DNA of 58,569 nt from UBA7683 sp964643895. Its GTDB lineage: Bacteria > Patescibacteriota > Saccharimonadia > Saccharimonadales > UBA7683. Shown piece after piece: positions 23,671 through 30,849 of the stretch. The notes under the pieces were generated by a model that was not told where the DNA came from, searched no databases, and saw only the letters and a list, made by a program, of their open reading frames with translations. Both the position numbers and the translations under genes were made by a program. The stretch is taken from contig CAZXUE010000004.1 of the NCBI GenBank assembly GCA_964643895.1, positions 1-58,569 of the forward strand. Direction: 5' to 3'. The number at the start of each line of letters is the position of its first letter. Position 1 is the stretch's first letter.

Positions 23671-24900
23671 ATGGGAAGTATGCTTAGGTCGGCTGAGGCA
23701 ACGGTAAAGCGGGCAGCGCAGCGACTAAAGCTCAGTGAGGCGCAAATTGCACAGCTCTTGACTCCAGAGATGGTGCATAGTTTTGAGCTTTCTGTGAATG
23801 GTAAAACACATAGAGCGTACCGTGTGCAACACAGTAGTAAGCGCGGGCCATACAAGGGTGGTATTCGGTTTCACGGTGCGGTGGATGAAGAGGAGGTGCG
23901 CGCCTTGGCGCTTTTAATGAGCTTGAAAACGGCGGCGGCCGGTATTCCGATGGGCGGCGGCAAGGGTGGGGTCGCATTTGATCCGCGCGAGCATGACCAG
24001 GCCCATATTGAAGCAGTATCACGCGCATACGCTCAGCATTTGATGCCGCATATTGGTCCACATAAAGATGTCCCTGGCCCAGATGTGGGCACTCCCTCTG
24101 AAGTTTTAGATTGGATGGCCGATGAGTTTGAAAAGCATACTGGCGATATGAGCAAAGCTGCATTTACGGGAAAAACTGTTGGTAAGGGCGGAAGTTTGGG
24201 GCGAGAGCAAGCTACGGGTCGCGGAGGTATGATTGTACTCAGAGAGTACCTTAAGAGTAAAAACATTGACCCAAGGACAATCACGGTTGCCGTGCAAGGG
24301 GTTGGGAATGTCGGTTTTTGGTTTGCGAAGCTGGCTGAACAAAAGCTTGGTGTGCGTGTAGTGGCTGTTTCGGACTCGAAGCGAACGTTGGTTGTTAAAA
24401 ACTTTACACACAACCGCGATGTCTTAAGCCTAGAAGAATATAACGGGCACAAGCATGGCTTGATAGAGGATCTTGATAGTAAGCACACTGAATTTTTAGA
24501 GCGAGATGCAGTTCTTTCGCTCCCAGTTGATATTTTAGTACTCGCAGCACTGGGCGATGTTGTTACCGAGGAAAATGTTAATTCAGTGCAAGCTAATACG
24601 ATATTAGAGCTTGCAAATGGACCGGTAACAGATGCAGCTCACGAGCGTTTTTTGCAAAGCGGAGGAGAAATTTTACCAGATGTGGTTTCTAATGCCGGAG
24701 GTGTAGTCGTGAGTTATTTAGAATGGCTCCAGAATTTGGCAGGCGAAGCTTGGAGTGAGCGCAAAGTGAACACAAAATTGAATGAAATTTTGAGCTCAGC
24801 TACGCAGCGTATGTTAGAACTTGCCAAAAAAGAGCACATATCATTCAAAGATGCAGCTACAATTCTGGCACTTCAGGAGCTCTTACAAGACAAACGGTAA
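23671..24900 (+). CDS. gdhA: Glu/Leu/Phe/Val dehydrogenase (glutamate dehydrogenase type)
   Basis: Reversible oxidative deamination of an amino acid with NAD(P); 409 residues, normal for the family. Key segments are KRGPYKGGIRFH, PMGGGKGGVAFDP with the catalytic lysine, GPDVGTPSEVLDWMADEF, the Rossmann glycine motif VAVQGVGNVG, and the C-terminal ANGPVTDAAHERF and DVVSNAGGVVVSYLEW. Glutamate is the most likely substrate, but leucine/phenylalanine specificity cannot be excluded. AGGAG precedes ATG 23671. It follows msrB by 2 bases, so the two are in one operon. This is one of few central-metabolism enzymes in the window. Confidence 0.92.
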   Translation: MGSMLRSAEATVKRAAQRLKLSEAQIAQLLTPEMVHSFELSVNGKTHRAYRVQHSSKRGPYKGGIRFHGAVDEEEVRALALLMSLKTAAAGIPMGGGKGGVAFDPREHDQAHIEAVSRAYAQHLMPHIGPHKDVPGPDVGTPSEVLDWMADEFEKHTGDMSKAAFTGKTVGKGGSLGREQATGRGGMIVLREYLKSKNIDPRTITVAVQGVGNVGFWFAKLAEQKLGVRVVAVSDSKRTLVVKNFTHNRDVLSLEEYNGHKHGLIEDLDSKHTEFLERDAVLSLPVDILVLAALGDVVTEENVNSVQANTILELANGPVTDAAHERFLQSGGEILPDVVSNAGGVVVSYLEWLQNLAGEAWSERKVNTKLNEILSSATQRMLELAKKEHISFKDAATILALQELLQDKR

Positions 24901-24901
24901 G

Positions 24902-24930
24902 TTGAACTTTTATTGTAAATATGCTATAAT
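24902..24930 (+). promoter_or_regulatory. Promoter of orn
   Basis: TTGAAC (24902-24907) and TATAAT (24925-24930), 17-base spacer, beginning right after the gdhA stop. Confidence 0.8.
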
Positions 24931-24953
24931 GAAATAAGGATAACCAAACAGAC

Positions 24954-25505
24954 ATGACCAACTTAAAGAAGATTATACCAACCAAGCTTCTCTGGATAGA
25001 CCTAGAGATGACGGGTCTGGATCCGCAAAAAGATGTGATTATTGAAGTAGCAGCAGAAGTGACGGATTTTGATTTTAAAACGCTCGGCAGTTACGAATCA
25101 CTGGTTGGACAGCCAAAAAAAGTACTGGCAGAGCGGATGCAAGCGAATGTCTGGTGGAAGGATTATCCGGAAAATCGCGACAACTTCTTAAAAAATGTAC
25201 CCAATGCCCCAAGTGCTGAACAAGTTGAACAAGATCTGATACGTTTTGTGGAAGAGCACTTTGGTAACGAGCCCGCGGTTTTGGCTGGTAACTCGATCCA
25301 TAACGATAAAAAGTTTATTGAAAAATGGTGGCCAGGGTTGGATCTAAAGCTTCACTACCGGATGCTTGATGTATCGAGCCTAAAGGTGCTGATGCAGGGT
25401 CAAGGAAGAGGTGAGTATGCAAAGAAAGATATTCATCGTGCCTTTGACGACATTCAAGCCTCAATTGCAGAGCTACAATTTTACTTAGAGAAGCTAAAAC
25501 AGTAA
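24954..25505 (+). CDS. orn: Oligoribonuclease Orn
   Basis: A 3'-5' exoribonuclease that degrades di- to short oligoribonucleotides; DEDDh family. 183 residues, normal length. Exo I is LLWIDLEMTGLD near residue 12 with Asp-x-Glu, exo II is LAGNSIHNDKKFIEKWWP near 112, and exo III ends with HRAFDDIQASIAEL (His and Asp). An Orn-type signature MLDVSS follows exo II. ATAAGGA lies 10-18 bases before the ATG. The stop overlaps the start of the HAD gene by one base (TAATG), so both are in one operon. Confidence 0.95.
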   Translation: MTNLKKIIPTKLLWIDLEMTGLDPQKDVIIEVAAEVTDFDFKTLGSYESLVGQPKKVLAERMQANVWWKDYPENRDNFLKNVPNAPSAEQVEQDLIRFVEEHFGNEPAVLAGNSIHNDKKFIEKWWPGLDLKLHYRMLDVSSLKVLMQGQGRGEYAKKDIHRAFDDIQASIAELQFYLEKLKQ

Positions 25506-26155
25506 TGAATCGTATTGAAGGCGTTGTTTTTGATGTTGACGGGACTATTATTGATACTTTTGAACATATTGTTCGTGCGTTTGAAGTTGTGCTTCCGGAA
25601 TATGGTGCACTTGCGGACAGGGAGGCAATTGCCGCAGTGATTGGACGTACACTGCGGCAGTGCTACGAAGTACTTCATCCCAGCGGAGACCATGATGTGA
25701 TGGCCGCCCGCCATCACGAAGTTCAGCAAGCACCTAATATGTACGACCTCATTACTATTTATGACGGCTTTACAGATGTACTAGACACTCTTGCAGATGC
25801 GAGTATCAAATCTGCCGTATTAACCAATAGGTCGCGTATTTCACTCGATCTTATTTTCAGTCATTTGGGTATTCAAGATAAATTTGATGTAGTGGTTACT
25901 CCTCAAGATGTAACAACCCCAAAGCCTGATCCTGAGGGTCTGCTATTGGTATCTAAAAAATTAAAGCTTCCTCCAGCTAGCTTGGCAATTGTTGGTGATA
26001 CAGAGATCGATATCCTGGCTGGTAAAAAGGCAGGAGTGGCGATGACGGTCGGCGTTACACATGGTTTCGGAAGCAGAAAATCGATTACAGCAGCAGGAGC
26101 CGACAAGATTATTGACCATTTTGACGACCTACCGCTGGCTTTAGGCGTAGCATAA
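25505..26155 (+). CDS. HAD-superfamily hydrolase, phosphoglycolate phosphatase-like
   Basis: 216 residues. HAD motif I is VFDVDGTIID (nucleophile Asp), motif II is LTNRSR (Thr/Asn region), the lysine motif is TPKPDPEGL and motif IV is GDTEIDILAGKKAG. A helical cap between motifs I and II fits subclass I. Substrates may include phosphoglycolate, pyrophosphate or other small phosphates. Translation is coupled to orn by a 1-base overlap. Confidence 0.88.
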   Translation: MNRIEGVVFDVDGTIIDTFEHIVRAFEVVLPEYGALADREAIAAVIGRTLRQCYEVLHPSGDHDVMAARHHEVQQAPNMYDLITIYDGFTDVLDTLADASIKSAVLTNRSRISLDLIFSHLGIQDKFDVVVTPQDVTTPKPDPEGLLLVSKKLKLPPASLAIVGDTEIDILAGKKAGVAMTVGVTHGFGSRKSITAAGADKIIDHFDDLPLALGVA

Positions 26156-26202
26156 AACTTAATTCTAAAATTAAACTCTAATAATCTATAATCTAAACGA
26201 TA

Positions 26203-26459
26203 ATGACGCATAAGGAACTAGAGGAATATATTTTGAGCAAGCCGGGGAGTTGGTTAGATTATCCGTTTGGCGATGGTGTTGCGGTGTATAAAGTGGGTTC
26301 GAAAAAAACGGCTAAGATGTTTACTTTAATTCAAGAAGGCAAGAAGCCTGTGCAAGTTAGCTTAAAGTGTGATCCAGTCTTGGCCGAGAAGCTGCGCGAG
26401 CAATATACGACGGTGATGCCAGGATATCATCTGAATAAGAAGCTCTGGAACACGATTAT
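26203..26459 (+). CDS. MmcQ/YjbR family protein, C-terminus lost in an assembly gap
   Basis: The readable 85 residues carry the family pattern: MTHKELEEYILSKPGSW, DYPFGDGVAVYKV, KMFTLIQEG, VSLKCDP and MPGYHLNKKLWNTI. Full members have about 115 residues. The N run at 26460-26486 removes the rest. An open frame continues after the gap to 26556, but it does not resemble the family's C-terminus (DGxxPDELL-type) and is antisense to the end of the next gene, so I do not include it. A TATAAT box at 26187-26192 ends 10 bases before ATG. The family is DNA-binding by structure; role unknown. Confidence 0.75.
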
Positions 26460-26486
26460 NNNNNNNNNNNNNNNNNNNNNNNNNNN
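26460..26486. other. Assembly gap (27 N)
   Basis: A run of 27 N inside the MmcQ/YjbR gene. The length, unlike the 10-N runs elsewhere, may be an estimated size. Confidence 0.95.
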
Positions 26487-26523
26487 AGGCGAAAGGGAGG
26501 TTTTTCTAAGATCCAAGGATTAT

Positions 26524-27105
26524 TTACCGGGCGCGGTTGAGGAGTTCTTGAATTGATTGCAGATCGTCAATGGCGGTCTGAATTTTGTTTGAAGATTCTT
26601 TTTTGGTAAAGTTTGACTTCGCTTTTTTTAGTTCGCTTTCGGCTTTTGTGATTTTCGGCCTCAGAACTTCAATGATATTGTTATCGATAGTGTTGTTGCG
26701 AACGGCTTCATCAAGCCGATCGGTAGATTTTTTATCCGGTTTTGGATTACTAGTGAAACGCTTCTTGGGCTTAAATGTATTATAGATTTCGTTTAGGTTT
26801 TGGAAGTTGCCCCGAAGTAGTGTTTGGGTGAGTGCAATATCATTTTTGGTGGGAGCATAACTGAGCTTATCTTGATATTCATCAACAATACCAAGCGCAT
26901 CTGAGGTGGCTTGCAGGCCACCGCGCATTTCGGCGAGGCCAGGGGTTGGTTTATTGCCAAAAATCAGGAAGCTTAAAACAAGTAGCAGCGCGATAACACC
27001 GCCGATAATGAGGTAGAGCTTCTTTTTTTCAGCTGCAGGATCGGCCTGAACCATGTAGTCGTTGGTACCAAGTTGAGATTGTTTTGAAAGATCGGGTAAC
27101 TTCAT
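26524..27105 (-). CDS. Hypothetical membrane-anchored protein, 193 aa
   Basis: One membrane helix, LYLIIGGVIALLLVLSFLIFG, at residues about 30-50, after a cytosolic N-terminus (SKQSQLGTNDYMVQADPAAEKKK). The outside part is helical and lysine-rich with a predicted coiled-coil character from about 130 to the end. No family recognised. On its strand TATAAT (27121-27116) lies 10 bases before the ATG. It is convergent with the gap-damaged MmcQ gene. Confidence 0.75.
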   Translation of the reverse strand: MKLPDLSKQSQLGTNDYMVQADPAAEKKKLYLIIGGVIALLLVLSFLIFGNKPTPGLAEMRGGLQATSDALGIVDEYQDKLSYAPTKNDIALTQTLLRGNFQNLNEIYNTFKPKKRFTSNPKPDKKSTDRLDEAVRNNTIDNNIIEVLRPKITKAESELKKAKSNFTKKESSNKIQTAIDDLQSIQELLNRAR

Positions 27106-27215
27106 AATAGTGCTTATTATACTACGGTTTTGTTTTTCGTAGACTGTTGTTGGTAAATCGTATTTCTTGTATTCTTTCTAAAATCTGAGCTCTATCATCT
27201 ATAATCTATCTTGAG

Positions 27216-27389
27216 ATGGATGTAGAGCGACCACTAAAATATCTATTTGAGCTGCAGTACTCCCTGAGAGCCCTGTTTCCGAGTTTTGCTTCTCAATGTA
27301 GCTACTGCTACGTTTCGAACCAAGAACTCGTAACCATGATCTCTCAGGAAGCCCTTCGCTATCAAAAGGAGTATTTCAGTGGACGCTAA
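27216..27389 (+). CDS. Candidate small protein (57 aa) with a CxxC motif upstream of dnaG
   Basis: An uninterrupted 57-codon frame from ATG 27216 to TAA 27387-27389, overlapping the dnaG start by 11 bases. A TATAAT box (27200-27205) ends 10 bases before its ATG, which fits the short-leader style of other genes here. The protein has the motif QCSYCYVSN and otherwise looks helical (ALFPSF, ELVTMISQEALRYQKEY). It is too short for confident calling. The alternative is a structured leader (see findings), since the same bases form a nested hairpin. Confidence 0.45.
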   Translation: MDVERPLKYLFELQYSLRALFPSFASQCSYCYVSNQELVTMISQEALRYQKEYFSGR

Positions 27390-29118
27390 AGATGAAATTA
27401 AGCAGCGGTTGAGTATCGAGGAGGTTGTTGGAGATTACCTTGAACTGAAGCGTGCCGGGCGTAACTTCAAAGCGCTCTCGCCCTTTAGTAGCGAGAAGAC
27501 ACCGAGTTTTATGGTTAGCCCTGAAAAGCAGATTTGGCATGATTTTTCATCTAATAAGGGCGGCGATATGTTCAGCTTTATTATGGAAGTTGAAGGGGTG
27601 GAATTTCGCGAATCGCTGGAAATCTTGGCACGTAAGGCTAATATTGATCTGAGCCAGTACCAAAAGAAAGGAGATGGCTCGCTTGCTGCCCTTAAGAAGC
27701 GGCTTTTGGCAGCGCATATTGCAGCAGCGCAATTTTACCATCTATGCCTTTCGCGTACACCAGAAGCGTTGGACTACATAAAAAATGCCCGTGGTTTTAC
27801 GGTTGAAACAATCCGCAGCTGGCAGCTTGGATACTCGCCTGAAGACGGAGCAGCTCTCTACGCGTTCCTAAAAAAGCGTGGTTTTACTGATGATGAACTT
27901 CTCAAGACTGGTTTAGTAACGCGGCGTCGTGGCGGGATTGGTGATATGTTTCGAGGGAGGATTATGATTCCACTTGCAGATGGTCAGGGAAATATTGTCG
28001 GTTTCACTGCGCGGCTGCTAAAAGACGATAAACAGGCGCCAAAATACTTTAATACACCGCAAACACCTATTTATGATAAAGGCCGGCAGGTATTTGGCCT
28101 CCATCATGCAAAGCCAGCAATACGCACGGAAGACAGGGTTGTGCTGGTTGAGGGTAATCTTGATGTTATTGCCTCGCACCAAGCGGGCATAAAGCAGGTG
28201 GTGGCAGCGGCGGGCACTGCCATGACGGCTGATCACCTGAGGAGCTTAAGTCGTTTAACTATGAATGTCATACTTAGCTTTGACGGTGATGCGGCAGGGC
28301 TGAAGGCGACCGAGCGAGCAATTGGTATTGCCCAGGAAGTTGGCGTTGATCTTCGAGTGGTGGTGCTGCCTAATGATGCGAAAGATCCAGATGAGCTTAT
28401 TCAACGTGATTCATCGCTCTGGCAACAGTGCATTGAGGCAGCTACCGATGCAGTGAGCTGGACGCTCGAACGATACGAGAATACATACGATGCGGCGACG
28501 GCGGAAGGCAAGCGACAACTTTCTACTAAGGCCTTGGCGGTTATTCGCGGCTTGTATGATCCTGTTGAGCAAGAGCACCATCTTAAGCAATTGGCGAAGC
28601 AACTTGATGTGTCGGTACAATCTTTGATGGCGAAGCTCAGCCAGTCAAAGCCAAAGGTTAAGACAAAGAAGCCAGCACACGTACAGCCAGTTGATCCGGA
28701 CCAGACATCGTACCAAGATGACTTCCTGGCTTTAAATGCGCAGTTCCCCGAGGTGCGCGAAAGTCTCAAACACATCACGGCTTCAGATCTGGTTGGTGCG
28801 CAACGTGGAACAATTTGTCAGGCACTTAAAAACCTTTCTGCACGAACCCGTCTTACCGTAGAAGCGGCTGAAGAGTTGAAAATAGATGAGAATGCTGTTA
28901 AAATACTCCTATTAACCGCCGAAGAAAAATATGCCAGTTGGACCCCAGCCGATGTAATGGCTGAAGCAATGGCCCTGGCTCGGCGCATTAGCAAACACAG
29001 TAAAGAACAAGATAAAAACGAGCTCACTGTAGCCATTCGTGATGCTGAAAATCAAGGCAACAGCGCTTTGGCTGGCAAGCTCCTCAAACAGTATCAAGAA
29101 CTATTAAAAGGGGATTAA
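27379..29118 (+). CDS. dnaG: DNA primase DnaG, zinc ligands lost
   Basis: Synthesises RNA primers at the replication fork. 579 residues. The order is a degenerate zinc-ribbon region (residues 20-63), the primase N-terminal catalytic core, a Toprim domain with VEGNLDVIA and LSFDGDAAGLKATE, and a helical C-terminal part that would contact DnaB. The zinc-ribbon scaffold is present, but the four expected ligands are replaced: Ser34, Ser37, Asp55 and Ser58 stand where E. coli has Cys40, His43, Cys61 and Cys64. The start is GTG 27379, with AAAGGAG at 27365-27371. rpoD follows 2 bases after the stop, so this is the classic macromolecular-synthesis arrangement. Confidence 0.93.
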   Translation: MDAKDEIKQRLSIEEVVGDYLELKRAGRNFKALSPFSSEKTPSFMVSPEKQIWHDFSSNKGGDMFSFIMEVEGVEFRESLEILARKANIDLSQYQKKGDGSLAALKKRLLAAHIAAAQFYHLCLSRTPEALDYIKNARGFTVETIRSWQLGYSPEDGAALYAFLKKRGFTDDELLKTGLVTRRRGGIGDMFRGRIMIPLADGQGNIVGFTARLLKDDKQAPKYFNTPQTPIYDKGRQVFGLHHAKPAIRTEDRVVLVEGNLDVIASHQAGIKQVVAAAGTAMTADHLRSLSRLTMNVILSFDGDAAGLKATERAIGIAQEVGVDLRVVVLPNDAKDPDELIQRDSSLWQQCIEAATDAVSWTLERYENTYDAATAEGKRQLSTKALAVIRGLYDPVEQEHHLKQLAKQLDVSVQSLMAKLSQSKPKVKTKKPAHVQPVDPDQTSYQDDFLALNAQFPEVRESLKHITASDLVGAQRGTICQALKNLSARTRLTVEAAEELKIDENAVKILLLTAEEKYASWTPADVMAEAMALARRISKHSKEQDKNELTVAIRDAENQGNSALAGKLLKQYQELLKGD

Positions 29119-29120
29119 TT

Positions 29121-30257
29121 TTGGCAAAAAAAGAACTTACACCAGCTCAAAAAGCTGATAACGACATAAAACTAACTGAACTTGTGGCACAGTTGACCAA
29201 AAAAGCTGACGCTAACCAGCACATGCTTGAACAACAAGATGTGCTGGATGCGGTGGAAGAGTCGGGTTTATATGAAAGTCTGGAAGCAATTTATACGAAA
29301 TTAGCGGCCGAAAAAGTGGTGGTAACTACCAAAGAAGAGCCAGCGGATGACGATATTTGGGCTACAACTGAAGAAGACGAAGAGACCTTATTAGCGGAGC
29401 AAGATACCAGCTATTTGGATGATATTTCTGACGACTCTGTGCGTCTGTATCTAAGAGAAATTGGCAAGATCCCGCTGCTGACTGCCGAGGAAGAGCTGGC
29501 CCTGGCAAATCGGGTAGTGGCAGGCGAAAAACGGGCGAAAGATCAAATGGCCGAAGCGAATATGCGTTTGGTGGTTTCGATCGCAAAACGCTACAGCGGC
29601 CGAGGCCTCGATTTTCTGGATCTTATTCAAGAGGGAAATACCGGCTTGCTACGCGCCGTAGAAAAGTTTGACCCTTCAAAAGGATTTAAGTTCTCAACCT
29701 ACGCAACGTGGTGGATCCGACAGGCCATTACCCGCGCCATCGCTGACCAAGCTCGCGTGATTCGTATCCCAGTGCACATGGTCGAAACCATTAACAAATT
29801 GCTCCGTACCCAGCGTCGCATGACCCAAGAGCTCAACCGTGAACCAACCATTGATGAGCTGGCCAAAGAACTGGAGATGGAACCGGAAAAAATCGAGTAC
29901 GTCATGAAGATCAAGCAAGATGTGAACTCACTTGATGCGGCGGTGCGTGATGACGAGGAAGATTCGGTTCTGGGTGATTTTATTGAAGATGAAGATACAA
30001 AAAGCCCGGATGAGGCGGCAACTGAACAATTGCTGAAAGAACAAGTTCAGGGGATTTTAGAATCAGCCCTTTCGGAGCGAGAACTAAAGATCATCAAAAT
30101 GCGTTTTGGCCTGGAAGATGGTAAAACCCACACGCTTGAAGAAGTCGGTCATCAATTTGATGTGACTCGAGAACGTATTCGTCAAATTGAAGCCAAAGCA
30201 CTTGCAAAGTTGCGCAAGCATAAGGACGCCAAAAAGCTCTATGAGTACCTTTCCTAG
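29121..30257 (+). CDS. rpoD: Primary sigma factor RpoD (sigma-70)
   Basis: Directs RNA polymerase to housekeeping promoters. 378 residues. Region 1.2 is VRLYLREIGKIPLLTAEEE, region 2 contains NMRLVVSIAKRYSGRGLDFLDLIQEG and FKFSTYATWWIRQAITRAI (-10 recognition), region 3 has RIPVHMVETINKL, and region 4 ends with EEVGHQFDVTRERIRQIEAKALAKLRKH (-35 recognition). The first 85 residues are an acidic 1.1-like part. The start is TTG 29121 with AAAAGGGG upstream. It overlaps the kinase gene by 17 bases. The TTGACA/TATAAT promoters of this window fit this sigma factor. Confidence 0.96.
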   Translation: MAKKELTPAQKADNDIKLTELVAQLTKKADANQHMLEQQDVLDAVEESGLYESLEAIYTKLAAEKVVVTTKEEPADDDIWATTEEDEETLLAEQDTSYLDDISDDSVRLYLREIGKIPLLTAEEELALANRVVAGEKRAKDQMAEANMRLVVSIAKRYSGRGLDFLDLIQEGNTGLLRAVEKFDPSKGFKFSTYATWWIRQAITRAIADQARVIRIPVHMVETINKLLRTQRRMTQELNREPTIDELAKELEMEPEKIEYVMKIKQDVNSLDAAVRDDEEDSVLGDFIEDEDTKSPDEAATEQLLKEQVQGILESALSERELKIIKMRFGLEDGKTHTLEEVGHQFDVTRERIRQIEAKALAKLRKHKDAKKLYEYLS

Positions 30258-30816
30258 AATCATCGGTTTAGCTGGAACGTTTGCGAGCGGTAAAGACAGT
30301 CTCGCGAGATTTTTAGAAGAAAAGCATCAGATTAAACATATTTCGACAAGCGATATTGTTCGTGAGTTTGCGCAGGAAAAATATGGTTCGATTGAACGGC
30401 CAGTTTTGTATAAAACTGCCAACGAGCTGCGAGAGACACGTGGGGCTGGCGTGCTAAGTGAGATTGCACTTGAGAGGTACTCCTCTTACAAAGAAAAGTA
30501 CCCAGGCGGTATTTGTGTTAGTGGCTTTCGCGCATGGGCAGAGGCTGAAATTATTCAGCAATCCGGTGGATTAATCGTGTTTACTGATGCTCCCGAACGT
30601 CTGCGGTACGAACGAAGTATTAGCCGTGCACGAGATAACGAAAAGCTCAACACGTTTGAAGAATTTTTAGAGCGCGAAGCAGCCGAAAATGGCAAAGTGA
30701 ACAGTGAGTTTAGTATTGCTGGTATCAAGGCTCGAGCCGATTTAGTCCTTGACAACGATAAAGATATGGAAAGCTTTCTTCAGGAAGCAATTGAGCGGCT
30801 TGATCTCTCCCAATAA
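30241..30816 (+). CDS. P-loop nucleotide kinase-like protein (dephospho-CoA kinase/UPF0200-like)
   Basis: 191 residues. The P-loop GLAGTFASGKDS is near residue 9-20, and the following STSDIVREFA resembles the LID/substrate region of dephospho-CoA and NMP kinases. TANELRETRGAGVLSEIALERY is like the UPF0200 group known mostly from archaea. A later RYERSISRARDNE segment carries arginines expected for phosphate contacts. I chose ATG 30241 inside the end of rpoD (17-base overlap), giving MSTFPRIIGLAG. The substrate is not certain; a nucleoside monophosphate or dephospho-CoA are the main options. Confidence 0.75.
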   Translation: MSTFPRIIGLAGTFASGKDSLARFLEEKHQIKHISTSDIVREFAQEKYGSIERPVLYKTANELRETRGAGVLSEIALERYSSYKEKYPGGICVSGFRAWAEAEIIQQSGGLIVFTDAPERLRYERSISRARDNEKLNTFEEFLEREAAENGKVNSEFSIAGIKARADLVLDNDKDMESFLQEAIERLDLSQ

Positions 30817-30849
30817 ACGCTCTTTCTTTCATTAGGCTATACTAAGGTT

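Noticed and set aside
26487..26556. C-terminal part of the MmcQ/YjbR gene after the gap
   Set aside because: It does not fit the family and lies antisense to the end of the 26524-27105 gene.
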